NCBI GenBank assembly: GCA_018712945.1
Contig: DVFZ01000010.1
Location: 1-42,167 of the forward strand
Direction of reading: 5' to 3'
Source: Candidatus Pullichristensenella stercorigallinarum
GTDB taxonomy: Bacteria > Bacillota > Clostridia > Christensenellales > Aristaeellaceae
Length of the DNA stretch: 42,167 bases
Shown piece after piece: positions 32,399-40,053 of the stretch. The notes beneath the pieces were generated by a model. That model had not been told where the DNA came from. It searched no databases and saw nothing but the letters and a program-made list of their open reading frames with translations. A program made the position numbers and the translations under genes. Numbering within the stretch: the stretch's first letter is position 1; each line of letters opens with the position of its first letter.

Positions 32399-32845
32399 TT
32401 ATTCGGCGTCCGCTTCAAAAATGGTTACCTCGCAATCTTTGATTGAAAACGCATCCACATAAATCGAAAAAGAGGAAGATTCGCCTGGAGCCAGCCCTTC
32501 GCTGCCCACGGCGTATGACCAGTCCGTATCCACGACGGCTCCCGTGGCATCCTTAAACGCGCCCTTTACCTTGACGTATTTGTATGTCGTGTCGTCTGAC
32601 TCGTTCGTTACGCTCCCCTTGCATACCGTCGAAGTGCCGGAGCGTTGGACAAGAACATTCGATATCTTCAAATCAGAGGCCGCTCTTGAAAGAGCTTCCT
32701 CCTCCCTGCGTTGCTGATAGACCTGGCTGAGTTGCCACAAGTCATACGGGGTAAGCGTCGGTTCCGGCTCGGGTTCTTCTTTTTGGCATCCCGTCAAAAG
32801 AAACAGGATGCCGAGCGCCAACAGCATTGCCATCCACTTTTTCAC
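32399..32845 (-). CDS. Lipoprotein with FxLyD-like domain
   Basis: 148 residues. Signal peptide ending in the lipobox LLTGC: the Cys will be lipidated and the protein anchored outside the membrane. The Glu/Pro-rich linker (EEPEPEPTLTP) leads to a helix (DLWQLSQVYQQRREEEALSR) and a beta-sandwich with KISNVLVQRSG, GSVTNESDDTTYKYVKVKGAFKD and APGESSSFSIYVD, the FxLyD pattern often found in such exported proteins. GTG 32845 has GGGAGGGG 7 nt upstream. The gene is divergent from an XRE regulator. Confidence 0.82.
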   Translation of the reverse strand: MKKWMAMLLALGILFLLTGCQKEEPEPEPTLTPYDLWQLSQVYQQRREEEALSRAASDLKISNVLVQRSGTSTVCKGSVTNESDDTTYKYVKVKGAFKDATGAVVDTDWSYAVGSEGLAPGESSSFSIYVDAFSIKDCEVTIFEADAE

Positions 32846-32870
32846 CGTTGTTCCCCTCCCATGCAATCTT

Positions 32871-32936
32871 GAATTATATAGGCAATAAATAGCCCGTATA
32901 GTTTATTATATTATATCCAAACTGCCTATACAATTC
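32871..32936. promoter_or_regulatory. Paired 13-nt inverted repeats between lipoprotein and XRE genes
   Basis: GAATTATATAGGC (32871-32883) and GCCTATACAATTC (32924-32936) match as an inverted repeat at 12 of 13 positions, centres 53 nt apart (five helical turns). They flank the -10 of the lipoprotein promoter and the right arm covers the -35. A third partial copy (GCCCGTATAG) lies at 32892. Likely binding sites of the XRE protein encoded next door. Confidence 0.6.
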
Positions 32937-32938
32937 AA
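32910..32938 (-). promoter_or_regulatory. Lipoprotein gene promoter
   Basis: Minus strand: TTGAAT (32933-32938), 17-nt spacer, TATAAT (32910-32915). Its -35 overlaps the right inverted-repeat arm. Confidence 0.7.
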
Positions 32939-32961
32939 GTGTTCTGGAGTTTTTTTAACGC

Positions 32962-33309
32962 ATGGACGGTGAAAAAATGGATTATTATGAAATTGGACAG
33001 CGTATCCGCAGATTTCGCAAGGCGCGTGGAATCACGCAGGAACAGCTTGCAGAGGCGGTTGGCATTTCCGTAACGCATATGAGCCATATCGAAACGGCGA
33101 ACACAAAGTTGAGCCTGCCTGTGTTTATCGACATCGCGCAGGCCCTGGAAGTGCGAACAGACGCGCTCCTGCACGATTACGCCGCAGGCAGCGTCGATTG
33201 TTCAATGGAGGAAATTATCGCCGTTTTGGAGCGCTGCAGCGCCAAAGAAAGCAGAATCATTGCAGAGCTTGTAAAGGCGGCAAAACAATCGTTTGATATG
33301 TATTTATAG
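32962..33309 (+). CDS. XRE-family HTH regulator
   Basis: 115 residues. The HTH is standard: IGQRIRRFRKARGITQEQLAEAVG, then SVTHMSHIETANTKLSLP and FIDIAQALEVRTDALLHD. The C-terminal ~45 residues (CSMEEIIAVLERCSAKESRII) form a helical tail. ATG 32962 is poorly placed (GGAG is 13 nt upstream); ATG 32977 also lacks a good site. The DNA of this gene and of the two opposite exported-protein genes is more AT-rich than the rest of the window. It probably controls the divergent lipoprotein operon. Confidence 0.82.
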   Translation: MDGEKMDYYEIGQRIRRFRKARGITQEQLAEAVGISVTHMSHIETANTKLSLPVFIDIAQALEVRTDALLHDYAAGSVDCSMEEIIAVLERCSAKESRIIAELVKAAKQSFDMYL

Positions 33310-33331
33310 CCGGCAAACTATCCGTTTATCC

Positions 33332-33367
33332 AAAAAGCGCCGCCCGCAGCAAAGCGGATGGCGCTTT
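33332..33367 (-). terminator. Terminator between convergent genes
   Basis: AAAGCGCC (33334-33341) pairs with GGCGCTTT (33360-33367); CCGC/GCGG pair inside. The A-run on the left makes it a good minus-strand terminator for the gene at 33379, and the stem may serve the XRE gene too. Confidence 0.7.
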
Positions 33368-33378
33368 CATATCTTTCC

Positions 33379-33996
33379 TCAATCCCTTTCCCATTCCAGC
33401 AGCCTGCCGGTATGAGCGTCCAGTTCGAATTCGTATTCCTGCCCGTCCAACCAGGCGTCGCCCTCGTAAACGAGCATGCCGTCGTCGTCGTCCAAATCCA
33501 TGCCGTCCAGCTGCGCGCCCGGGCGCAGGATGCGCAAAACCTGGTTGGCTCCGGCGAAGGTCAGTTGACCGTTTGCCAGAAACTGGCCGAAGGCCAGCTC
33601 CCCGGCAGCGAGCTCTCCTGTGGTGACAAACTCCGCCCATCCCGCGGCGGTGGTGGCCACAAAGTACAACCGCGCCGCGTTTTCGCCCTCCTCCGCACGC
33701 AGGATCAACGCCGCCGCGTCGAGGCTCAGGAGCGCCGCTTCCGCTTCGGCGCTGGTTTGCAGACCTCCGACCGCTTCCCCTTCGCCGCGCAGGGAAACGG
33801 CATTGCCCGCCCCGTCCAAGGTCAGCGTCCAGAGCGTTCCGTCCACCTGATATGTCAGGCTTCCATCTGCCGCATCCAGATAAGCCGCATCCGCCGGCAA
33901 CCAGGTCTGGGCCGCCTCGGGCAGGGGTTCGGCGCGCGCTGTAAAGGGGATGAGCGCAATCAGAAAGCACAGCGCCAGCGCAAGAATTTTTCGCAT
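33379..33996 (-). CDS. Exported PepSY-like protein
   Basis: 205 residues with signal peptide MRKILALALCFLIALIPFTARA. The middle (YQVDGTLWTLTLDGAGNAVSL) and the end (YEGDAWLDGQEYEFELDAHTGRLLEWERD) resemble PepSY repeats; YEFELDAHTGRLLEWE is the typical C-terminal PepSY strand. PepSY proteins are thought to inhibit proteases or bind ligands outside the cell. The gene lies 119 nt downstream of the histidine kinase on the same strand, a common pairing with PhoR-like kinases, so the two may work together. Confidence 0.75.
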   Translation of the reverse strand: MRKILALALCFLIALIPFTARAEPLPEAAQTWLPADAAYLDAADGSLTYQVDGTLWTLTLDGAGNAVSLRGEGEAVGGLQTSAEAEAALLSLDAAALILRAEEGENAARLYFVATTAAGWAEFVTTGELAAGELAFGQFLANGQLTFAGANQVLRILRPGAQLDGMDLDDDDGMLVYEGDAWLDGQEYEFELDAHTGRLLEWERD

Positions 33997-34115
33997 GTCG
34001 TTCTCCTCTCCCGGGGGCGTCGCGCCTCCACGTTCGCATTCTTTGAGCTTTTTTAAGGGATTTTTGCCACTTTATCGTTTATTTTGCACTGATTTTTCAA
34101 AATTTCAGGGCCAAA

Positions 34116-35483
34116 TCACCCGCCGCCCACATTCTCCGTTTCTCCCCCTTCCAGAGGCAGCGCGATGGTGAAACGGCTGCCCTGGCCCAGAGTGCTTTCC
34201 ACCTCCACGCGGCCGCCATGCAAGCGGGCGATCAGGCGCACCAGCGAAAGCCCCAGCCCCGCACCCCCGGCTTGCCGGGAGCGGTCGCCCTGATAAAAGC
34301 GCTCGAAGATGTGGGGCATGGCCTCCGGGGAAATGCCGGGGCCGTCGTCCTCCACGGCGAGGCGGGCTTCGCCATCCCGCGCAAACGCGACCACGCGCAC
34401 ATGCCCGTCCTCGCGCCCATACTTCACCGCGTTTTCGGCCAGGTTGAGCAGCGCCTGGGTGAGCATGGTCTGGTCGCACCGCGCCCATACGGGGCCGTCG
34501 AGCGAAAGCGCAACCGTCATGCCGCGTTCCGCCGCGCCGTCTTCGATTTGTGCGGCCACCACCTCGGCCAAGTCGCACAGGTCGATCCTTTCCAGCTCCA
34601 CGCGCGTCTGCCCGGCGTCCATGCGCGTCAGCGCCAGCAGGCGGTTGATCAGCGTGGACATCTGCCCGGCGCGCAGGCGGATGTCGCGCAGGGCCTCCAT
34701 GCGGTCCTCCGGCGTGGCCAGCTCGGAAAGGGCAAAGTCTGTCTGCGCCAGGATTGCCGCCACAGGCGTGCGCAGCTCGTGCGAGGCGTCCGACGTAAAG
34801 CGCCGCTCGCGCTCAAAGGAACGCTCAAGGCGGTCGAGCATGTCGTCAAACACTTTGGCAAGGCGGTACAATTCGTCGCGCGCGCCCTCCAGGGCGATGC
34901 GTTTTTGCAAATCCGCGCCGTCAATGATGCTCTCCGCCGTGCGCGTGATGCGCGTCACCGGCCGGAAAGCACGCCGGGCGATGAAATAGCCCCCAACGCC
35001 CGCGAGCACCACCAGCATCGGCAGAATCAGCGCCGCCAGTTCCATGCTGAGCGCTCCCAAATTGGCGGCGGCATCCGCGGAAATATAGCAGCGCAGCCAG
35101 ATCTCCTCGGCCCCGTCAAATTCCATGCGCGTATCCAGCACATACCATTCCCCGCCGGAACGTTCTGTGGCGGTGCGCATTTCCCCCTCCACAAAGGGCA
35201 AATCAAAGCGCACCCGGCCATAGATCAGTTCTCCCGAGGTGGTAAACAGGGCCACGCGCACGCTGGGCAGTTCATCCAGATCGCGGTCGATCTCCAGTTC
35301 GCCATCCTCCATGCGGATATCGTCCAACGCCAACTGCGCCGTACCGGTCAGGGTTTCCAGATAGTAGTTGTGCATCATGCGCCGGGCGCTCAGGAACAGC
35401 ACAAGCGCGGCCAGGAACGCGATCAGCGCCACCAGCAACGTGTACCAGATGGTCACCCGCGCCTTGATGGACAGGCGCTTCAT
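34116..35483 (-). CDS. Sensor histidine kinase
   Basis: 455 residues. TM1 about 10-33 (VTIWYTLLVALIAFLAALVL), an external sensor of about 120 residues, TM2 about 155-175 (LILPMLVVLAGVGGYFIA), then HAMP. HisKA has FTSDASHELRTPVAAIL with the phospho-accepting His near residue 240. ATP-binding motifs follow: NLAENAVKYGRED (N box), VEDDGPGISPEAMPHIFERF (G1/F) and GGAGLGLSLVRLI (G2). Its ATG overlaps the response-regulator stop by 4 nt, so both are coupled. The signal is unknown. Confidence 0.94.
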   Translation of the reverse strand: MKRLSIKARVTIWYTLLVALIAFLAALVLFLSARRMMHNYYLETLTGTAQLALDDIRMEDGELEIDRDLDELPSVRVALFTTSGELIYGRVRFDLPFVEGEMRTATERSGGEWYVLDTRMEFDGAEEIWLRCYISADAAANLGALSMELAALILPMLVVLAGVGGYFIARRAFRPVTRITRTAESIIDGADLQKRIALEGARDELYRLAKVFDDMLDRLERSFERERRFTSDASHELRTPVAAILAQTDFALSELATPEDRMEALRDIRLRAGQMSTLINRLLALTRMDAGQTRVELERIDLCDLAEVVAAQIEDGAAERGMTVALSLDGPVWARCDQTMLTQALLNLAENAVKYGREDGHVRVVAFARDGEARLAVEDDGPGISPEAMPHIFERFYQGDRSRQAGGAGLGLSLVRLIARLHGGRVEVESTLGQGSRFTIALPLEGGETENVGGG

Positions 35484-36154
35484 GCTTCCTCCCGGAGCAC
35501 ATAGCCAGCCCCGCGCACGGTATGGATGAGCTTGGGCGAAAAGCCCTCGTCAACCTTTTTGCGCAGGTAGCGTATGTACACATCCACCATGTTGGAAGCG
35601 CCCTCATAATCGTAATTGAAAATATTCTGTTCGATGCGCTCGCGGGAGAGCACCGCGCCCTGGTTGCGCATCAGGTATTCCAGCAGCGCGTATTCGCGGC
35701 CGGTGAGGGCAATGGCCTTGCCCGCGCGGGTGACTTTCTGCGCGGCCGTGTCCACGGAAAGGTCGGCAAGGGTCAAAACCGCGCCGCCTTCGGGCCTTCC
35801 CCGGCGGGAAAGGGCGCGCACGCGGGCCATGACTTCATCCAGCGCAAAGGGCTTGACCAGGTAATCGTCGCCGCCCGCGTCCAACCCCTCCACGCGGTCG
35901 GCCACGGCGTCGCGCGCGGTGAGGAACAAAACCGGCGTGCGCACCCCGGCCTCGCGCGCGCGGCGCACGGCGCTGAGGCCGTCCTCCACGGGCATCATGA
36001 TATCCATGATGGCCACGTCGTAATCGGTCAGGCGCAGGTAATCGTAGGCCGCGGCCCCGTCGTGGCACACGTCCACGCTGTAATGCGCGGCCTCCAACCG
36101 GCGCTTGAGCACGGCGGCGATGCTCTTGTCATCCTCGGCAACCAGTATGCGCAA
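35480..36154 (-). CDS. OmpR/PhoB-family response regulator
   Basis: 224 residues. Receiver domain: acidic D8-D9, phosphorylation at D51 in AIMDIMMPVEDGL, LTARDAVADRVEGLDAGGDDYLVKPF. The usual Gly of MMPGxDG is Val here. Winged-helix output domain from about residue 125: LTGREYALLEYLMRNQGAVLSRE, DYEGASNMVDVYIRYLRKKVD and LIHTVRGAGYVL. TTG 36154 follows GGGGAGGGG at about 6 nt. First gene of an operon with the kinase. Confidence 0.94.
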   Translation of the reverse strand: MRILVAEDDKSIAAVLKRRLEAAHYSVDVCHDGAAAYDYLRLTDYDVAIMDIMMPVEDGLSAVRRAREAGVRTPVLFLTARDAVADRVEGLDAGGDDYLVKPFALDEVMARVRALSRRGRPEGGAVLTLADLSVDTAAQKVTRAGKAIALTGREYALLEYLMRNQGAVLSRERIEQNIFNYDYEGASNMVDVYIRYLRKKVDEGFSPKLIHTVRGAGYVLREEA

Positions 36155-36204
36155 TGCGCTCCCCTCCCCTCGGGCAATGGCCCGCGGTCATTGGCTATGT
36201 GCGT

Positions 36205-36233
36205 TAAAAAGCAAATACACGCAGCGCGTATTT
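36205..36233 (-). terminator. Possible terminator after the beta-sandwich gene
   Basis: On the minus strand AAATACGCGC pairs with GCGTGTATTT (36213-36233, one G-T pair), followed by GCTTTTT. A further 9-bp hairpin without T-run, GCCCCTTCC-TTGC-GGAAGGGGC, is at 36361-36382. One or both end the gene at 36404-37081. Confidence 0.5.
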
Positions 36234-36403
36234 TTCGTTCCGGCACGCTTGGGCGAAGGGAGGCGCAAAAGCGCTATCCCCCCAAGGCCAAACCGCGCCG
36301 GGGCGGAAATCAGCCCGCTGCGTCCGTTTTCCAAACGGGAATTGTTCAGAAACGGGGCACGCCCCTTCCTTGCGGAAGGGGCCTTGCCGCTCGCCCGCGG
36401 CGT

Positions 36404-37081
36404 TTAGTCGTCGTAGGCGGTGAAGGTCAGGCTGGCGGAGCCGTATTCGGCATCCTGCGCCGAACGCACGCCCGTCACGGTGACCATATATTCCGTGCCG
36501 ATGTCCAGGGCGCTGTCCAGGCGCGCCTCAATGCTGTCCTCGTCCCAATCGGTGATGGTGGCGTTGATGGTGGTGCCATCGGCGGTGACAATCTGCACGG
36601 CCGGGGCTTCATACTGCACAAGCGCCGCAAACTCGATGTCCACATCGCGGTCGTCGCGGTCGTATTCCACCTTCTTGATGACGGCGGCGCCCTCGAGCGG
36701 CACGATGAAGGTGCCGGTCACGGAGGTGTATTCGCCGGAGCGGCCCACGCGCACGCCGGAGACAGTGTAGTTGTAGGTGGCGTCGGCGGCATAGTCGCTG
36801 ATCTGGAAGGTCATATCGTCGTCGTCAAGCTGGACGATGGTGGCGGCGATGGCCGCGCCATTGGCGTCCGTGACGGTAACGGTCGGGTTTTCATAGTTCA
36901 CGTCCTGCAGGAAGTCCACTTCCACATAGCCGAAGCCCTCGTAGGTGGTATTCTGCACGGTGGGGGCGTTGCCGGTGGCCGTGCCGTCGGCGGCGGTGAA
37001 AGTGTTCTGCGCGGTGGCCAGGGCGGGGATGGCGGCGAGCACGAGGGCCGCGAGCAACAGGGTGATGATAGCTTTTTTCAT
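36404..37081 (-). CDS. Secreted protein with two tandem beta-sandwich repeats
   Basis: 225 residues with signal peptide MKKAIITLLLAALVLAAIPA. The mature protein is an internal duplication of about 80 residues. Both halves follow V-x-V-x-F-x3-V-x-Y-E-x-P-x-V and later G-x2-I-x-ATI, T-x-Y-x2-TV-x-GVR, EY-x-S: repeat 1 has VEVDFLQDVNYENPTV and TYNYTVSGVRVGRSGEY, repeat 2 VDIEFAALVQYEAPAV and EYMVTVTGVRSAQDAEY. The layout suggests Ig- or fibronectin-III-like domains used in cell-surface or ligand contacts; no named family recognised. ATG 37081 follows AAAGGAG. Very acidic, which suggests metal or cation binding. Confidence 0.78.
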   Translation of the reverse strand: MKKAIITLLLAALVLAAIPALATAQNTFTAADGTATGNAPTVQNTTYEGFGYVEVDFLQDVNYENPTVTVTDANGAAIAATIVQLDDDDMTFQISDYAADATYNYTVSGVRVGRSGEYTSVTGTFIVPLEGAAVIKKVEYDRDDRDVDIEFAALVQYEAPAVQIVTADGTTINATITDWDEDSIEARLDSALDIGTEYMVTVTGVRSAQDAEYGSASLTFTAYDD

Positions 37082-37139
37082 TTTTGTTTCGCTCCTTTCG
37101 ATGTACCCATTATACGCGGGAAACATGAAACGAAAATGA

Positions 37140-37165
37140 GAAAAATCCAATTTCCTGGATTTTTC
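37140..37165. terminator. Terminator after the VanZ-RDD gene
   Basis: GAAAAATCC (37140-37148), 8-nt loop, GGATTTTTC (37157-37165). Placed 48 nt downstream of the VanZ-RDD stop on the minus strand. A TATAAT for the downstream gene is at 37109-37114 (minus strand) but has a poor -35. Confidence 0.65.
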
Positions 37166-37213
37166 GCAAAAACGGTTCGCCGGGGCAAGTTGGTTGGAAA
37201 ACCACCGGCGGCG

Positions 37214-38377
37214 CTACGCCCCGCCCTCCCCTTCTGGCGCAGGACGGCGGACAACGGTGCTTTGGTTGCGCGTATGGCTGAGGCGCTCGTGCGGCAGACG
37301 CGAGGCGCGCGTAATCATGTTTACAAAGCAGACAAACACAAAGACCGCAAACACGCCCAGGCAGATTACCGCCGCCGCGCCCAGGGCAAAGAAGCGCCAG
37401 CCGGTGGCGTCGATCATGGCGTTCCAGGCGCGGAACCCCGCATAAGGCGCGGCCAGCAAAATCAGATACAGCGACACGCAGCGCACAGCCACTTGCCACA
37501 GCCGTGGCCGGCCGCCATCTTCGCTCACCAGCCGCACGCGGCACAGCGCCTTGCCCAGCGTGCGCCCGCGCGTCAGGTATTGGATAAAGACAAAGTAGAC
37601 CAGCACGCTGGCGACATAGATAACGAGGATCCGCCTGCCGCTGCGCACGCCCAGCAGGCTCGAAACCGGCACGGAGGCCAGAGCGCACACCGCCCAGTCG
37701 ATCCCCGCCGCCACCGCCGCGCGGATGATGGACACGCGCTCGCCCTTGTGATAGGCCACGCGGTCGAGCTTTTCCTGCGAGGGCAATATCTTCATCGGCA
37801 GCGGGGCGACGAGATAGCCCAGCGCCGCGCCCAGCGTATTGGTAATCAAATCGTCCACGTCAAAGAGGCGGTAGGGACGCGGATAGATAAACAGCAGGCC
37901 AGACAGCTGCAAAAGCTCGATGGACAGGCTGACCAGGAAGCCCCAGCGCACCGTTTGCAAAAAGCCCTGGCGGAAGTAATAGCGCAAATAGATGCCGAGC
38001 GGAAAGAGCATGGCGGTATTGGCGGCAAGGTGGAAAAAGGAACTTGTGTCCAACACGCGCAGCCAGCTTTGCGGGTCGCCCACGGAAAAACCGCCTTCCT
38101 CAAGCGCCCGGCGCAGGCCCCGGAAAGGCTCAAGTTGCGCCCATTCGCCGGTCTTTTGCGCCACTTCCTCGACGCTGGGCAGCGGCAGGATGGCCAGGAA
38201 ATAGACGCACATCATATAGAAAATAAACGAATACACCACCAGCGCGCGAAAAAACAGCACCGCGCCATAGCGTCGGTAGCTCGAGATCACATAGGGAACC
38301 GTAAAAAGCAACGCCACAAAGGGGAACACCCACATGGCGGTGGAAATCGGGCCGATGTACCCGGCAAGTTGAGACAT
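37214..38377 (-). CDS. VanZ-RDD fusion membrane protein
   Basis: 387 residues. N-terminal half: VanZ-like, about five membrane segments (PFVALLFTVPYVISSY, FFRALVVYSFIFYMMCVYFLAILPLP, FHLAANTAMLFPLGIYLR, VSLSIELLQLSGLLFI) with FDVDDLITNTLGAALGYL, a strong VanZ block. C-terminal half (from about residue 220): RDD family, RAAVAAGIDWAVCALASV then TRGRTLGKALCRVRLVSEDG and two further membrane segments. VanZ gives low-level teicoplanin resistance in some enterococci; RDD proteins include transporters of ions. What the fusion does is unknown. ATG 38377 has GGAGGG 5 nt upstream. Confidence 0.85.
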   Translation of the reverse strand: MSQLAGYIGPISTAMWVFPFVALLFTVPYVISSYRRYGAVLFFRALVVYSFIFYMMCVYFLAILPLPSVEEVAQKTGEWAQLEPFRGLRRALEEGGFSVGDPQSWLRVLDTSSFFHLAANTAMLFPLGIYLRYYFRQGFLQTVRWGFLVSLSIELLQLSGLLFIYPRPYRLFDVDDLITNTLGAALGYLVAPLPMKILPSQEKLDRVAYHKGERVSIIRAAVAAGIDWAVCALASVPVSSLLGVRSGRRILVIYVASVLVYFVFIQYLTRGRTLGKALCRVRLVSEDGGRPRLWQVAVRCVSLYLILLAAPYAGFRAWNAMIDATGWRFFALGAAAVICLGVFAVFVFVCFVNMITRASRLPHERLSHTRNQSTVVRRPAPEGEGGA

Positions 38378-38407
38378 TTCTACCCTCCGGCAATTTTTTA
38401 ATACCTT

Positions 38408-38437
38408 ATTATAGCATGCCCCGGAAACCCGGCGCAA
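38408..38437 (-). promoter_or_regulatory. VanZ-RDD promoter
   Basis: Minus strand: TTGCGC (38432-38437), 18-nt spacer, TATAAT (38408-38413) preceded by TGC (extended -10). Confidence 0.6.
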
Positions 38438-38593
38438 GACAGGCGGCGCGCTTCTAACGCGCTTCTAATAGCCCATACACAAATTCGTCATGGAATGGCG
38501 GCCTATGTGGAAAACGCAACAGCCGCGGGCCGGAGGCATCCGGCACGGCATCAGAAACAGCCGCGCCATACCAAAAAAAGAGAACGGCGGCAA

Positions 38594-38630
38594 TAAAAAG
38601 CATCCTGCCGCCTCATGCCGCAGGATGTTT
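38594..38630. terminator. Terminator after the XRE gene
   Basis: CATCCTGC (38601-38608) pairs with GCAGGATG (38620-38627). A-run before and T-run after make it usable in both directions. It overlaps the last codons of the XRE gene. Confidence 0.7.
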
Positions 38631-38980
38631 TATGTCTGCTTCTCGCCGGAGCCGTACAGAGCGCGGCATTCATCAATGATGCCCTCCACAATGCGCACCT
38701 GCGATGGCGTCAGCGTTCGCAACTTGTCGGCCAGAATCAGAAGGTCTTTGTCGATGATCTCGCCAGTCAGCAGGTAATCGGCGCTCACTTCCAGCGCGGT
38801 GGCGATTTTCAGAAGGTTTTCCGGCCGCATGGCTCGCTTTCCCGCCTCGGCGTAGGAAACAAACTGCGCGGTCACGTCTCCCTTTTCGGCAAGCGCTTCC
38901 TGCGTCATGCCGAGCTTCTTGCGGCGCTCCAGAATCCGCTGGCCGATTTCCTTTAAGCACAACGCTGCGTCTGTCACCAT
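38630..38980 (-). CDS. XRE-family HTH regulator
   Basis: 116 residues. HTH: IGQRILERRKKLGMTQEALAEKG, VTAQFVSYAEAGKRAMRPENL, IATALEVSADYLLTGE; then the helical tail LADKLRTLTPSQVRIVEGI. Same overall layout as the protein at 10143-10472. ATG 38980 has GGAGG 4 nt upstream; the GTG at 38977 would be at 7 nt. A perfect 8-bp palindrome 60-80 nt upstream is a likely operator. TATAAT (minus strand, near 39002-39007) is a candidate -10 without a clear -35. Confidence 0.85.
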   Translation of the reverse strand: MVTDAALCLKEIGQRILERRKKLGMTQEALAEKGDVTAQFVSYAEAGKRAMRPENLLKIATALEVSADYLLTGEIIDKDLLILADKLRTLTPSQVRIVEGIIDECRALYGSGEKQT

Positions 38981-39039
38981 CTCACCTCCGCTTCCCTTGT
39001 TAAATTATATTCACAATCAGCGAAACATTTAATGGTATG

Positions 39040-39059
39040 TTGTTGATAAAAATCAACAA
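39040..39059. promoter_or_regulatory. Palindromic operator upstream of the XRE gene
   Basis: TTGTTGAT-AAAA-ATCAACAA: perfect 8-bp arms. The arms contain the same TTGTTG/CAACAA half-site as the operator at 10062-10074. Confidence 0.6.
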
Positions 39060-39240
39060 TACGCCATTGCAGACAGGATTGTGGACTCTAATGGGCGTAA
39101 GGAGCATCGCTTTCATGCGCTATGCTGACGGCCGCTTTCATTATAGTCCACGCACCATCCCTGAAGATGAAGCACACAGCCCCGTACAAATGGCAACATG
39201 GCCGGGGCGAAAGCCCAAGGTATTGGGGCAAACCCATTTT

Positions 39241-39630
39241 TCACTTCACCATGGCAAAATGATAAGCTTCGTCGATGAGGGACATCAGTTCCCCGTCCAG
39301 CTCCTCCACACAGGCAACGACCACATGGTGCGTCCAGCGGCCCGGGTACGGCTCTGCACACTGGGCGACGCGCGGCGAATCGCTGCGGTGGGCAAGGCCG
39401 AAGGAAACCAGCAAGTAAGTTTCCGGCCAGCCCTTCGCCCGCCGCCACGGCGGGGAGGCCATGGCAAACACATGGCGGTTGCGGAAGGAAACCTGTGTCT
39501 TCGTTGCTTTGACGGTCATATCCGGATAGGCTGCCGTCAGCTTTTCCCGAAGGGCGATATACAGCGGCAACACCTGTGGCCAGCGGTCAAAAAGCATTGC
39601 CTCGTCCATGGCAATGGCATTTAATTCCAT
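39241..39630 (-). CDS. DUF5655 domain protein
   Basis: 129 residues, nearly all DUF5655: MDEAMLFDRWPQVLPLYIALR, then MTVKATKTQVSFRNRHVFAM, and the end GELMSLIDEAYHFAMVK. The domain is frequent in Firmicutes, sometimes attached to nucleases or predicted transporters; function unknown. ATG 39630 follows AAGGAGG by 9 nt; longer frames upstream are not family-like. Monocistronic, behind a leader of about 240 nt. Confidence 0.8.
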   Translation of the reverse strand: MELNAIAMDEAMLFDRWPQVLPLYIALREKLTAAYPDMTVKATKTQVSFRNRHVFAMASPPWRRAKGWPETYLLVSFGLAHRSDSPRVAQCAEPYPGRWTHHVVVACVEELDGELMSLIDEAYHFAMVK

Positions 39631-39878
39631 GATTTTTGCCTCCTTGCGTTTCTGGTTGCCGCGAAACATATGCGGCAAAGGCCGACGAGCGCGGATGGCG
39701 GGCGCGTGGATTCTTTGGCTCTCCACGCCTTTGCCGCCCAGGGCGCGTTATCGCCGGTGCGAATGGACGCAATCCAAATCCTTTCCCCGGCAGCAGGGGA
39801 GCAATGCTTCCTATGCCAGCCCGTACCCCCATGGGCTGCTCAACGTGGGGAATTCCCGAATTGGAGCCTCCTGTTTAT

Positions 39879-39907
39879 AGTATACACGCGGATGGGCCAT
39901 ACCACAA
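39879..39907 (-). promoter_or_regulatory. Candidate promoter of the DUF5655 gene and its long leader
   Basis: Minus strand: TTGTGG (39902-39907), 17-nt spacer, TATACT (39879-39884). It would give a leader of about 240 nt before ATG 39630. The leader contains AGGAGG at 39866-39871 with no start codon nearby, a CAGCCC/GGGCTG hairpin and a GCGTGGA/TCCACGC hairpin. No riboswitch class was recognised. Apart from this and terminators, the 423-bp gap (39631-40053) holds nothing else. Confidence 0.4.
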
Positions 39908-39984
39908 GCGCCTGCTTTTTTGAGCACGGGCCATTCTGGCCCGCATCTTCATCATCAGCCCGCCATGGCAGGCAGGGCATATGG

Positions 39985-40016
39985 AAAGCCTCCTTGCGCG
40001 TCATGCGCAAGGAGGC
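39985..40016 (-). terminator. Terminator after the small exported protein gene
   Basis: GCCTCCTTGCGC (39988-39999), loop GTCAT, complement (40005-40016): 12-bp perfect stem with three T after it on the minus strand. A second hairpin, CGGGCCA-TTC-TGGCCCG, is at 39927-39943. Confidence 0.7.
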
Positions 40017-40053
40017 AGTTGCTTGATTCTTGAAACCGGCAAATAAACCGTTC

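Noticed and set aside
39866..39871. AGGAGG as start of a small gene
   Set aside because: No ATG, GTG or TTG at proper distance downstream on the minus strand.
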